From assembly GCA_039621445.1 (NCBI GenBank), contig CP154957.1, positions 40,388,011-40,452,010 of the forward strand: a DNA stretch of 64,000 nucleotides, given 5' to 3'. Under the pieces are notes generated by a model. It did not search any database and had not been told where the DNA came from. It worked only from the letters and a program-made list of their open reading frames with translations. The DNA comes from Euglena gracilis (lineage: Eukaryota > Euglenida > Euglenophyceae > Euglenales). Below, piece by piece: positions 43,353 through 55,400 of this stretch. The position numbers and the translations under genes are program-made. How positions within the stretch are numbered: position 1 is the first letter of the stretch; each line of letters begins with the position of its first letter.

Positions 43353-45315
43353 ATCAAGGGCAGTATGCCGCACAACCTCCACAAGGGCAGTATGCCACAC
43401 AAACTACACAAGGGCAGTATGCCACACAACCAGAACCTCCACAAAGGCAGTATGTCGCTCCCGTTATGCCTCGGTTCCCGAAGTACGTGGGTGAACTGAC
43501 AACGGCTTCATCAGATACAATTCGTAAAGCTCTGCACATGTGCGCAGAGGACAGACCTGATCCCTTCATCCGAGTGATGTGGGATTCGCACTGCCGACAG
43601 TTGCTTGCAATCGCCAACAAGCATATCGCCACCTGGGACATGTGGTCCCGGAGTACGATAGCAGGTAGAATATTCTTCCAACCCGGAGAATCCTGATTCT
43701 AGACAACGTAACCCTCAGGGACATGGGAGTGCACCCAGTGGGTGCTTACGCGGAACACATGCGCCGCTATACTCCTGAACTCACAGAAAGTGAGATAGGT
43801 GATGTACAAATGCAAGAACAAATATACTTACCACAACAACTTTTTTACTCTCCCCCACGCATGCCACCTGCTAGAAACTGGGAGGCTGGTATACCATCAC
43901 AATACGCTATGCAGGCCGAAGAGCCATACGACAACTATCCCGACGAAATGGCAGAAGAGCCTTATGACGAGTATACAACGGCAGAACCAGAGCCGGAGTA
44001 TACCATGGAAACTGACGAACAAACAAACAACCTCGATCAGCCCCCCTGCGTCCCGTAGTGGACAATATTCACTATGAACGAGCACGAAAACCTGCGGATT
44101 TCACATACACAGCCAAAGGCGAATAGTACCTTCCCCTTGACAAAATTTACGAACCTGGATCCCATTTGGGAGCCATCAACGTGAAAGGAGTGATAATGCA
44201 AGGCATTGGTCCAAACTCCAAAATTTTGGGTATACCCACCTGGGCACTACCCGAAGTTTTGCGTGTGAATGCACCACCGCATCCACCTGGTCCAATGGAA
44301 CAACTCGCTTCGGCGTCGAACCTTGTGCTGCCAGTAGCTCAACCTACTCCGGCACCACAAACAAAACCGGTACAAGCAGTTTCGACTGCACAATCAACAT
44401 CAACGAAGCCTGCCGCATCAGCAGCAGGTTCAAACCAACCTGTACCTATACAAATAACAGGACCTCCTGCTCCAGCCGCGCAGCCGGCACGTGCAAAAGC
44501 ACCCGCACAATCTACAATTCCTGTTCGAGCACCTCCTGTCACAACACCTTCACAACCGGCTTCGGCTGGACAGACACAACCACCTGTTGAACCAGGACAA
44601 GCTGTCTCGGGTCAACCCAGGTTTGAGTCGCCAGCACAACGCGCCACCTACAAGGAAGCTCTACAACATTTTTTTTTTGACGGCCCCAGCAAAACAATAC
44701 AACGTTGACGCGCGCAGACGTCCGCGTGGACCGGAGTTTGCAACACCGCCACAAACACGTCCAACGCCAGACACACAACGTCGTCGTCTGGACGACACCC
44801 CACAAAACGCGGAGGCGCAACGTGATCGTCAGGACAATGATGACCTGCCGATCCCGTCTATCGTTCAGCGATCCTTACAAGAAATCTATCACCAAATGCG
44901 ACCAGACAAGCCCTCTGATGACACCGCTGGACACTACACCGCAGGTGTAACTGTTACAATGTGGAGAAAAACACTTGCATACCGAAAAGACGGTGCATAC
45001 TGTTGGAACGAACAAGAGCGCGAAGTCGCAAAAGGACAGAAAGGCCAGAAAGGCAAAGGAAAGAGCGAAGGCTCACAACCGGGTTACGACCTGGACGTAC
45101 AATTTATGATTGACCATCTGTTCTGGATCTCAGACGGATGTGATACAATTATGCACAAGTACTATGAGGAACAACACCCTTGGGTTGTTGCTCCTGAAGT
45201 ACATCACAACATGGTCAAACTCTACAAGGAAAAATCCCGTGGCTTTTATTTCGACGGTACAATTTCCTTATGAAAGCCAGGATGGCATCGAGAATTTGCA
45301 GGGTTTCTGGTAACT
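43353..45315 (+). pseudogene. Unrecognised polyprotein segment (Q-repeat, Pro/Ala-rich linker, helical C-part)
   Basis: In linked frames: QGQYAAQPPQGQYATQTTQG repeats (43355-43460), a helical segment ending AIANKHIATWDMWS, an acidic tyrosine-rich part (EEPYDNYPDEMAEEPYDEY, 43917-43975), a Pro/Ala/Thr-rich linker (44280-44640), and RSLQEIYHQMRPDKPSDD to DLDVQFMIDHLFWISDG (44860-45130). Frames change at C6 (44040) and T9 (about 44669-44677). A TAG interrupts without shift at 44124 (KGE-stop-YLPLDKIY). It looks like a capsid or structural protein of the same element, but no family is recognised. Confidence 0.45.
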
Positions 45316-45400
45316 ACTTTTCTGGCTCGGATTTCATTGCATGAACTTCGGTTCATTTGCAATGCCCGCCAGCAAAGCGCACTACTTGCCACATTCAAAG

Positions 45401-46415
45401 CTACAATACGAATGGGAATCGTCCCTTGACGCACTGAAGACAATCAGAGGAAACGGACGAAGAGTCTGAAGAGTGTACGGGGGTGTGTTCCACAGACATG
45501 GTAGGTGTAGGTGGAGGTTGTGGCAAACGTTCCTCCGAACGTTTGGTTGCAGGCTTCGCTGCTGCTTTGGCTGTTGACGTTGTAGATGTTGCAGCCGTTG
45601 GAGGTTGTTCAACTGCAGACTGCGCTGCTTCGGACTCCGCCGGCTGTGGTTCAGGGAGTTTTATACGTGGTCGCAGACGGAAGTTTTGCCATCCGACAAA
45701 TTTGTTTCCTCCCGATCCGCGAGGAAGCCAGTCCAGTATTGGGATGGCCAACCCATCCTTATTCGTACGTTTGCCATTGAAAAATGGGGCAAAGTCCTCT
45801 CTTCGGAGGGTTTCGCCAAACAGGCGTTTGATGTACTTCCGTTTTCCGTCTTCGTCCCATTCAGGTCGAAGAGGGAGGTATTCTTGTGGGAGTTGTTGTT
45901 TTGGGTTGAATAAATTGTAGATTTCCAGAGCATAGGACACCCATGCTCTCCATTGGAACGTCTGCATATGCAGAAGCATTTGTCGGTGGTTTCGTCTGGC
46001 GTATCCGATTTCCCTGACTTCGAGGGGATTGTGGCAGATGTCCAAGTAGTCTTCGTTGCTGTTGGGCCTCCGCCCATTCCCGTTGGTGGGGCTGCGTCCT
46101 TTGTGCGTTTGGGCGGTCGGTTGTGCGACCGGGCACACCAAAGCCCCAGAAGTCCACGGGGAACTTGTGGTGTCAGTGAATGCACCAAAGCACGAATTTT
46201 TGTGGGTATGTCAGGTCGATTCCGACCACTTGGAAGTGGGGGCCGTAGTGTTCGTTGAGGAAAATTTGGTAGTTGTAACAGAACATTTCGTGTGTCACCA
46301 ATTGTATATCCTTTGGAAGTGGGAATACTTCCCATTGTATGCCTTGTGGTCCGATTTCTCGGATATTGTCGACTCGGTCATCCAGCGATGAGGAAATGGA
46401 GTAAGGGACAGACAA
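45401..46415 (-). pseudogene. Unrecognised minus-strand ORF of the same region
   Basis: Reads MSVPYSISSSLDDRVDNIRE (from 46415) to KFVLWCIH, an in-frame TGA (46171-46173), HHKFPVDFWGFGVPG, then a frame change into the long frame ending at 45401. That frame contains QWRAWVSYALEIYNLFNPKQ, YLPLRPEWDEDGKRKYIKRL, then a Pro/Glu/Ala-rich tail. The composition is clearly protein-like. It converges tail to tail with the plus-strand gene ending about 45313, as in compact multi-gene elements or viruses. No recognised domain. Confidence 0.45.
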
Positions 46416-46449
46416 CGAACACAGTACACGCTCCGTCTCCTCCGCATCT

Positions 46450-47651
46450 GTGGAGTCTGAACCCGACGATGCCGGCGTACAACATGCTCTAAGGGCCGAA
46501 GTGCCAGCTACAACGCCTGCTCAAACACGACCACAAACACCATTGCCAGACGCGGAACCTGACGCGCCTGCAGAATTTATAATGGCCGAAGTGCCTGCTG
46601 ACTCCACAACGGCCGCAGCGCCTTCGGCAAACGTGGTTCCTCCTACTCCGGCATATGCAGAACCTGGACAGGAAGTAACTGATGCTGAGATAATCGCATT
46701 TTGCAAACTAATCACACGACAACAATGGGAAGGTATCGACAGATACCAAGACCCAGACGACTTTATACTCATACCACCACAGGTCGGACGCGCTGCAGAA
46801 CGCGTCCTCGGAAGCGTCCGAAGTGGCGTAGCCTCGATGGTTGCAATGGTGCACCAAAACCACCTCCACCTGGGAGTGGTAGCAAATCACGAAAGCCGGC
46901 GAAGACCCCAGCTGCTACCACACCAGCACCAACATATACCGAAGTGGCCGGGAAAAGCCGGGTCACTTCTACCCTCCGAGGTAGAATTCGACAATATACA
47001 ACGTCTGAGACCTCGCAGGAGGAAAAAATGCCGGTTGACAATAATGACACCCTTTGGCAAGAGGACATTATCTCCAACCTGCCGAGCGTCGAAGAACGCA
47101 TTGCCATGATACAATCAGCCCGCGAACGCGACATTTTGTTGAGCAAGTGGGTTGAACCACTCTTCTTCAACGACCAGAAGTACAACTACTATGTTCGCCA
47201 TATTTGGCGATTCTAAAATGCCATATCACCAAGAGTGTTTGCCCAATACCTCGGGGAAACATTCCTGTTTGACAATAGGCCGAATGGCTAAACAACGTGG
47301 CTCTGTACTGTTTGTCACAACATTCGTAACAGCATGCCAGCTGTGCACGTCTGTTATGCCGACAATAAACGAAGAAATTTTCACCACAATGAGTTCGTTC
47401 CAAATAAAGCCGCTTTGATTTGTGGTGATTGCATCCTTGCCTGGAGAAAACTGAACAACTTGTCGGAAGAGGACAGAGACCGTGACGTACCAGTTTTGTG
47501 TGTCAACTGCCTACGGGCAGACATATGGTTGCCCGCAGACAGGCGGAAATCTCAAGATCGTACCCGGAAGCGAGGACGTTCTGGAAGATTTCCTGAATTT
47601 CTACAAAATAAAACGACAAACGTACCAACACAAAAGTTTCAAGTAAGCTGA
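46450..47651 (+). pseudogene. Unrecognised protein with C-terminal Cys clusters
   Basis: A Pro/Ala/Thr-rich N-terminal part and EVTDAEIIAFCKLITRQQWE give way, after a shift in an A4 run near 46858, to a frame that runs on to 47651 through two TAA codons (47214, 47289). That frame reads IISNLPSVEERIAMIQSARE, NYYVRHIWRF-stop-NAISPRVF, FDNRPNG-stop-TTWLCTVCHN, then CGDC and CVNC. The Cys pairs CTVC, CGDC and CVNC suggest a zinc ribbon or treble-clef fold. Readthrough gives a better protein than starting at the next ATG (47334). Confidence 0.45.
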
Positions 47652-48252
47652 GGCTTTTGACCGCGGCGGAATCGCCTTTGACTTCCAAAGTGATTCCGGC
47701 GGAATCAGACTTGCTGTGGAATGTACAAAAGCGTGATTGCCCTTACTCTTCAATGATGACGACTGGAAACGAGTCATTTACCCACTCTTTACAAAGCCTT
47801 CAACGGTTTCTGAAACCACACCACGATGGTTATTGCCTGACTACCCACCCGAACGACATGGTTGCGAACATTACTCAGAATGGGTTGGCACCATTCTGAT
47901 ACCACACATAACCCGATGTGCCTGTGCATCCCGCGCGCATAACGTTGATTTCAACGCTCTGCCTGGGATGCCACCACAAGTACCAGCCAATCATCCAAGA
48001 TGGAACTATTATATATGGCCCGCAATTTGTCCGAGAGTTTTCTTGGAAAATTTGCAGATTTACTTCCACAAGCGAGCTGAAACGCTCAAAACCAAACTCC
48101 CCAAGGAAATACAAGAAGTCAAAAGTTGGGTTATCCCACGGATCAACATGGATGATCCTGACAAGGATACCTTAGACTTACGTCCAACCGAAATGACCTT
48201 GGTACAAGACCCACACATTGGTGAGTACTTCAAGGAAGCCCGCAAACGTTGA
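47500..48252 (+). pseudogene. Unrecognised ORF, C-terminal part of the region
   Basis: Read from about 47500 in the frame GCPQTGGNLKIVPGSEDVLE, then KIKRQTYQHKSFK-TAA-AEAFDRGGIAFDF, VECTKA-TGA-LPLLFNDDDWKR, and on without break to GEYFKEARKR at 48252. The late part has Cys/His residues (CEHYSEWVG, HITRCACASRAHN) and an amphipathic stretch (FLENLQIYFHKRAETLKTKL). No recognised family. It is the last coding-like segment before non-coding DNA, so it probably marks the 3' edge of the 40.2-48.25 kb unit. Confidence 0.45.
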
Positions 48253-49538
48253 GGGTTTCCTGCTCCGTACAATCAGTTACGGCTGAGATGGGCGTAATCC
48301 CACATAATTAGCGAAGTCTCGAGCGTGAATACGCACTTCATCATCGCGTTCAACACCGTTTCAAGACACAATGGCGGAATCGCCCTAAGTTCGGTCGAAA
48401 ACATGTTCATCGCGAAGATTCAAGACTACAAAGACACTACGGTGTCAAGTAAGAAGACACACGAAGCACAGCATGCGCGCCAGATTTCTTTTGCGCTTTG
48501 TGCTCCAAACACGGTAACCGGCATTTTGGAACCAGACCATGGAATCCTAGTACTGTCTCCCTGAAACTGGGACTGTGCCTGGCATCCCGACTGGCGTGGT
48601 CCAGATGAGAAATCGGGCAGAGCCCTGGGAGGGTGATGTGTACCAGGCAGCCATTCTGCCATGGCACTGTGTACCAGATGCAACGGGCTACGGCCTACAA
48701 TCTGGCTACGGCCGGGCTGTACACAGTGGCATGGTTAAACCATAAGACAAAGAGAGAATCTCAGACCTAGCGAAAGCTTAGCGAAAGTAACTGGTTCCTA
48801 ATTCAAGGTTATTGGGTTTGGTGCTTTGCAATTCTCTTTTAGAATTCTGAGGGCGAAATCCCATTTGAATATATGTTTTATTTCTTTCCTTTACAAAGCT
48901 CGAAAGAGCAAAAGTCACTTTCATATAAGGGACTGCGGTCCCACCAATTCTTCTGGTTGTGTGCTTTGCATTCAAAAGGGAAAGGGGAAGCAAATTTTAC
49001 TGTTACTCCCCCCACGGGCTTTTCGGCAGGAAAGCATAAGTAGAAAAGCCGGGGTGGGACGTACACTCAATGCCACCAATTTTCCCCGTTTCCCTGGTGG
49101 ACTGGCACAAGTCATTCAAATGGGTCCCAACACACCTCAGTCACGGTTTTGGCCTTACGGGGCCGCCTATTTGTCTTCCATTAGCACACCCTGTGGGATA
49201 CCCGCTTTCCACCCCCAGTACCGTGCTCCTCATGCAAGGTGGCATTGGCCTTGGCTTGCTCGTCCGTGCTACCGCGCCAATCAACAGTTCCGCCACGTCC
49301 CGCGTTCACTTGCTGTGCCTTCCGTTTCCCCACCTCCATTAGGGAAAGCTGGCTGCCGCCCTTTTCCTCTCTTGTCCGCCCTTCTGCGTTGCGGCAGAGG
49401 TTTCGCCTTGCTCTCCTGCGGCGACATTTAGAGTAATCCTGGGCCTAGCACGCAGCGGGACTCCGCCAAAAAGACACGCCAGAGTCGGGAGTCACAAGCT
49501 CCCACGCGCTCTTTACCCCACACGGGTTTATCTAAGAA
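48253..49538. other. Non-coding flank / possible 5' region of the LINE
   Basis: 48253-48800 holds short inverted words (GGCTACGGCC, TAGCGAAAG) and no gene. 48990-49440 has plus frames rich in Pro/Leu/Ser without domains, possibly the 5' untranslated part of the LINE-like element that follows. Confidence 0.5.
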
Positions 49539-51524
49539 ATGGCTTTGGCCTCCCTCTCCCCCGCACAATCCTCCCCGGCAGCAACGACGCTTCAACCCGG
49601 CTTGACATCTGAACCTGGTCCGGGAGTTTCCTTTGCATCACATGACACCCGCCCCTTTGCTGATTGCCCTCGCTCACAGACAACCATGTCCCGTTCTCAG
49701 GTCCTATCTCACGTTTCTCAACACGTCACGGCAGGAAGAATACACACCCCCGACTTTTTGCGGGCCACTGCCACCACAACTTGCGCCGTCTGTCGAACCT
49801 TACTGCGGGCCAGATAACGCTGTCAGTGCCTCCACCAGGGTGCTTCGGCCGTCCACTCTTCCTCACGCCCCTCCTCCCCCCGTCCCTCTTCATAGAATCA
49901 ACCCCCCGGGGATGGCACTCCTCTTTCCCACTCGTGCCCAGAACTGTAGCCTCGTCTGCAGGTGGTTCTCTCCACCAACTGCCCCACTCTCCGACGCATT
50001 CCCGCGATTTCTGACGTCTGGGCACCTGCCATTCAGTCCTTTCTCCGAGCACAAACCTGGGAATCCCTGCACCGCCTGTCTCATTTTCCTGAAGCTGGTT
50101 CTTGCTGCCGCTCCAAAAAATCGTCTTTCCATCAACGCACGTTACATTGCCTGTTGGAGAAGAGACTCTCCCAATGGCATGCAGGGGAGGTTGGAGCTCT
50201 GTTTGATTCCCTCCGTTCTGACGGATGTTGCCAACCTCTCCAACTCCACTTCTGATTATGTGGCGCGCGGTCTTCTGGACTGGGTGTGCGGTCTGGTTGA
50301 AGAAGAGGCTGTCAATGCTGTGGATGCTCTCACCTCTCTGCCCCTGGCATCCTCCGGGGACCTAACAGTACTGGTGAAACTTCTTTCGCTCCACCCACCA
50401 AGGTCACCTGTCCGAGCCAGTTTGGTACGTCCAACCTGATCCCACTCACAAAAAAGGATGGCGGGCTGCACGCGATCGCCGTGGGAGACTGCCTCCGCCG
50501 TTTCATTGTGAAAATGACGTTGCAACAGCCGCAATGCAAAACGGAAAAATCTCATCCGTTTCCGATGCAATTGGGAGTGGGAGTTCGGTACGGTGCGGAA
50601 ACAGCGGGGCTTGCGACATAGGCCGCAATTTCCTCTTTGCCAGTTAATGGCGACTGGGTCGTTTTTCAGGTGCTGTTTCGAATGACTTCAACACCATCGA
50701 TTGTTCCATCTTCCTACAGGCATCCATGGACCTGTGTCCGTCCCTGTACAACTGGCTTGGCTTCTCCTACGGGGAAGATGTCCCGCTGCTTTGCCAGGGC
50801 AAAGTGATCTGTCACAGCAGGACCGGCGTCGATCAGGGGGACACCTGTGGGCCCACTGTCTTTGCCTTAGGTCTGCACTGGGCTCTGCAACAGGCTTCGG
50901 CCACCTTGCCTAACACGGTTTGGCAGGCGTGGTACATGGACGACGGAATCATCGGCCCTGCCGTCGATGTTTTGTCTTTTACGGCCTCTCTGGCCACAGC
51001 ACTCGGCTCCATTAGGTACCATGTGACTACCCCGGCGACAGCACCTTCTCCGACATTACTAAGGCCAAGGCATCTGAAAAAAATTCAGGCTACCATCTCG
51101 TGCCTCCAACAACTGCTGGACCCCCAATTTCAACACTGTTTGCTGTGCAACTGTCTAGACGGCTGTCACGTGACACACCTTCTGCGTCAAACGAATATCT
51201 GCTCCGGCACATAGTGTGTGTGTGCGCGCGCGCAAATCATCTCAGATCCCATCCGGCATGCGGTGTGTGACGTTGTGGGCACCCTTGTCTTCCTTGCATT
51301 GCAACCAAGTCACCTTACCCTGCAACAAACCGGGATGGGGTATCACAGACCCCCAGCTGGAAAGACAAGCTGCCCGTCTGGCTGCCTGCGTGTGTTTCTC
51401 CCAACGGGCACCCGGCTTCAATATCTCTCCACTCTGGCGCATGAACACGCTACCGGACACCATCCATTTTGCCAAATTTGCCCGTGATGCTTTGGGCCCG
51501 CACAGCGAAACCTTTGCCTCCTAA
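49539..51524 (+). pseudogene. LINE-like (non-LTR) retroelement reverse transcriptase, frameshifted
   Basis: The N-terminal part includes a helical segment (EKRLSQWHAGEVGALFDSLR) and the RALxS-type block VNAVDALTSLPLASSGDL plus LLSLHPPRSP that typically precedes RT in one broad non-LTR group. RT motifs follow: NLIPLTKKDGGLHAIAVGDC, QLGVGVRYGAETA, SNDFNTID (motif A, first Asp displaced), SRTGVDQGDTCGPTVFALGL (motif B) and WYMDDG (motif C, catalytic Y-x-D-D intact). The C-part has GWGITDPQLERQAARLAACV. At least four frame changes separate these, so it is a decayed copy. RT copies RNA to DNA at the target site. No endonuclease domain is evident. Confidence 0.85.
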
Positions 51525-51714
51525 ATCGCCAAGCCTTCCTCCTTGGCCTCTTCCACCCCAAATCGTTCCACTCAGTCGTGGTGGGCCGAAAGTTCCCACA
51601 TTGTTCGCGTGGCAACCGTGGAGGAGGGAGCTCCTCTTCGGGACATCGCCAGACTTGGTTGTCAGTCCCTTGCCTTCCTTCAGAATTGGATGACCGTACA
51701 ACCGTCCTGGTTGG

Positions 51715-52440
51715 GTGGAGAGGGCTGGCCAACAAATAATGGAACGGCTTAAGAAAATTCAGGCTGATGACAAGTGGATTTGGGCTGTTGCCTTCCCCCA
51801 AGAACTAGACCGTATCCATGATTCGCCAGGGGAGAGTGGCCTAAGCCCATTTCAAATGTTGTTTGGTAGACACCGTTCATTGGGTGGTGTACGTATGAAC
51901 CGTTAAGGGATTGTGAAGATGCCAGATCATTTTCCTCTCGGCAAAGAGAAATTGGTTTGGTAGTGGCTGGAAAAATGAATAATTTGCAAGCCAAGCAATG
52001 TGCTCGGGTCAAATGTGGTTCAGAGGGTTGGGAGCCATTGGAGGCGGGGAATCTGGTGTGGTACCTGAGACCCCCCGATAGTGGCACAAAATTGGATTCC
52101 CGTTGTTTGGGCCCTTGCAAGGTTACCGCAAGGGAATTCACTCCTAACTTTTTGAGGTCCAGCCAGGCCATATCATGGAGGCCCATCGAAAGGCTTTGAT
52201 GGTGTATGTGGAGGACCCCACAACCGATAAGCCTATCCCCCAATTTTCCACGGGCGGACGGTACCTGAGGCGGAAGGTGCCTCAGATACCTGGTTAGTGG
52301 ATAAAATCCTGAACCACAACTTCGTTAAAGGGAAAATGTTTTATTTAACGAAGTGGCAAGGGTTTGAACTGCCTGTTAAAATGGTTGCCGTTAGATGTCT
52401 CTAAGGATTTAAATGCAACAGAACCTGAAAAAAGCTGAAA
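51715..52440 (+). pseudogene. Ty3-type chromovirus remnant: integrase C-terminus and chromodomain
   Basis: Segments in order: FPQELDRIHDSPGESGLSPF then QMLFGRHRSLGGV (end of the integrase catalytic core), SFSSRQREIGLVVAGKMNNL, GNLVWYLRPPDSGTKLDSRC then LGPCKV (integrase C-terminal SH3-like domain), MEAHRKALMVYVEDPT, and a chromodomain TWLVDKILNHNF, KMFYLTKWQGFE, then WLPLDV after a one-base shift. In Ty3 chromoviruses the chromodomain targets integration to marked chromatin. The 5' part of the element (Gag to integrase core) is missing here, directly after the LINE. Frames change at about 51900, 52190 and 52375. Confidence 0.85.
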
Positions 52441-55400
52441 AGGAGTGGTAAAAAGTGCCTGCAGTGATTGCCTGGAGAGGGGGAGGTCCCACCCTATGCC
52501 CCTTCACAGATGCAGGTGGACACCATCACAGGACTGAAATGACGGGAGATTTTTTGTCATTGGTTTCCTTTTTTTATTTCACACCTGAAATCTTCAATCA
52601 CTACCACACCCTGGTTTGGGTGAGAATGGTTTGGGCAGTCAATGATATTTTATTGCCCCTGTTGATTTTTCTGCCCTTTTTCACTGAAATCCCGTGAAAG
52701 GAGTTCAATGCTGAATGAAAGATTTTCGTGGCTAGGGGGAAACTAGCCCGCAGGATTCTTTTTTTGCGGGTGGTTTTTTTTCCAATCAAAGGAACCCACC
52801 CCGTAACGGGAAGAGATGTTGCCAAGAACAACAAAAGCAAACGTTGAATGAGTGCATGGTTGACAACCTTTTTGCTTATGTTGTTGTCGGTGGATTCCGG
52901 TTTGGAAGTTTCACCAAAAATTCCTAAAGATGACAAACCACCGGAAGCACAACCGAGGTTTTTTTTTTTACAGCCTCCTTCAAATTATTGGAGAGGCGGG
53001 GGTAATTGACAATTGGCAATGCTTTGAGCTGTCGGTTTGGCTGGGCTAAGCCACATTGCTAAATTTTCATTTGGGGGTAGGAACCCATCCATAAAGGTGT
53101 GCATGGTTTGCTACCACACTAAGGCCAGGCAAACCACCACCCAAGAAGGAAGGAGGACGCCGAAGACCGCCGCGTTGCACATCAACAAAATTTTTCGAGG
53201 CGAAGACCATTGTTATAACTCTCCGTCTACCTACTCAGGTGCATCAACAATTCTGAAGCTGGGGTTCTGCGGAGAAATTCCATCAACAAGCTGAAGCTAC
53301 TCGAAGGAGCTGATTTCTGGTATTGGTGTATGAGAAGTATGTGGAGTGACCGAGTGGAGATGGTAATTTTGCCGACCCGCCCGTGCCACCCGCTATCCTG
53401 ACCTCGACACCCCACACTTTTTGTTTGCAACCTTCCTGTCCCGAAAGAGGAATCTTTCGTTTCTTGTTAAGGGGGGTGACCCACGTTTCAAGGTGGTGGG
53501 CTTTGAATGGGTTCAACCATCTTTTCTCTTCCCACAGGTCGGTTGTATTCGTGTGGGGGGCGGGGTCCTTCTTTCCAATCGGTTTGATTAGGTTGTACAA
53601 TCATACCCCACACCTTTGGGCAAGTGGAGCCCGAAACCCCGGTCGGCTTGATCGGGGAGGGCGGCTATGTTATTATTTGAGAAAAATGAAATGATTTGTC
53701 TTCTTCAACCTCCCCGCCAGGGGGAGGGGCAAGGCAAGCCCTCCCTTTGCCGGGGGGGGAGGCGGTTTCCCAATGCTTTCTCCTCGGATGGGGGGGGCAA
53801 GTCAAGCCCACCTCTCGCCGGGGGGGGGCAATCTTTTCCCCGGGTCTTTCCCCCTGGGGGGAGCAAGTTAAGCCCACCTCTCCTCGGGGGGGGGGCACTC
53901 TTCTCCCCACGGCCTTCCCCTCGGGGGGGGGGGACTGATTTCCATTTATCACCGAAAGCATTTTGGGTGATAATGGACCCCCCATTCCCTTCACAGTTGG
54001 GAATACCGCACGGGGGTGACTTTTATCCGTTCAAAAAATAATTTTTGAGTGGTGTTGGACCCCCATTTCCTTTCATGGTGGTGAGAACCGTGAGGGTGGG
54101 CGCGCCCGGTGTGGTTGGAATAGAATACATTGCCTAATAGGTTCCTTCACACCGTTCCGCCACTTATGCACCATTTCGAATGACGTTATCGCAATTGCGT
54201 TGCACTATTTCAATCTTTTTTTCATTCCCATCACAAGGAAAGCGAGAAGGAGGGAGGTGAAACCCCCGACTTTCGTCGCAAGGGGGGGGAGTGACCACCG
54301 TTTGAGGTTCACCGCCGGGCGGCAGAGTTTTTCCTTTTTAGAAGGCCTTTTCAAGGGCGGTTTAGCTCAAATTTAAGTCGTTCAAAACATTTCCATTACA
54401 TTTTCCTCTCCTAAGGCACCCCGTGGGTTGATTGTGCAAGGAGAGAGATGGAGTGATGCTGGGTTTTCTCAAACGGTGATTTTGGGTTTTTTTAGCATAT
54501 TTGAAGCTTTTTATGCATTTTTCTTTTATTTTAAGGGAACAGGTTGTATTTGGTGAGAGCACTTGCAAGCGTTTGGAAGATATTTTTCTGAGACTGTGCC
54601 TGAGTTCCTGGAGTGTTTGCACTGGTTTGCAAGACTCAAAAATGATGGAATTCAGCATAATTTATCAAAATCAAGGAGGGAAACCATAATTTTGACTTGG
54701 TTTGGTTGATGTTGATGCAATGGGCAAGAATTTGTGTTTTGTGAGCGCTTAGGAATCAGCGCACTCCAGCCGAAATTTAACTGCCCATCAAGGGCATCAA
54801 AATCACACTTCTCTCACAGGGGTTTCCTTTATTTTCCTTTGTCCATTGTCAATTGTTGCAACCACAAACAATTATCATTGTGAATTCTAGTGTTGGCTTT
54901 GCACTTGCAAATGAAAGGTTCACAAAATGAGAACCATCAATCAAGCCAAAAAGAAGGGGAGGTTTTCCTTCCCCTCACCACCTCATCTGTGATAAAAGGG
55001 GCAGGGGGGGTGGGTCTCCCAAATTCAGGCAACCACAGGCAAAATTTCGCCCCAAAACCCCCTTTTTGGCCCTGAAACCGTGAGAAATGACACCCAGGGG
55101 GGGTGGGGGTGTTGACTCTCACTGGTTCAGCTGAGCAGGAAGGGTTTGAAGCCCAAAGGCACCCCCATTGGAGATCCCAGTGACACCCCCCTTAGGGATC
55201 CGGGAGGGTCCACTGGGAGGTTCCTCCTTGGAAATGATTGCCCAGTTTCGGCCACAGGGGGGCCGGATTGGGGAGAAAAAACTGCCGACACAACTCTGCT
55301 CGAGGAGCAAAAAAACGATCGTACGCCGGACTGGCCCGGGGCGGGGGTTTCCGCTTCACCCCAGCACTCCCGTAGAACATGGCAGCATGGGTGTGAAACG

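Noticed and set aside
40448-47736. Ciliate-type genetic code as the sole explanation of in-frame stops
   Set aside because: TGA stops occur in the same way as TAA/TAG, and the elements also use CAA/CAG freely. C-to-T decay explains all three, so reassignment is kept only as an alternative.
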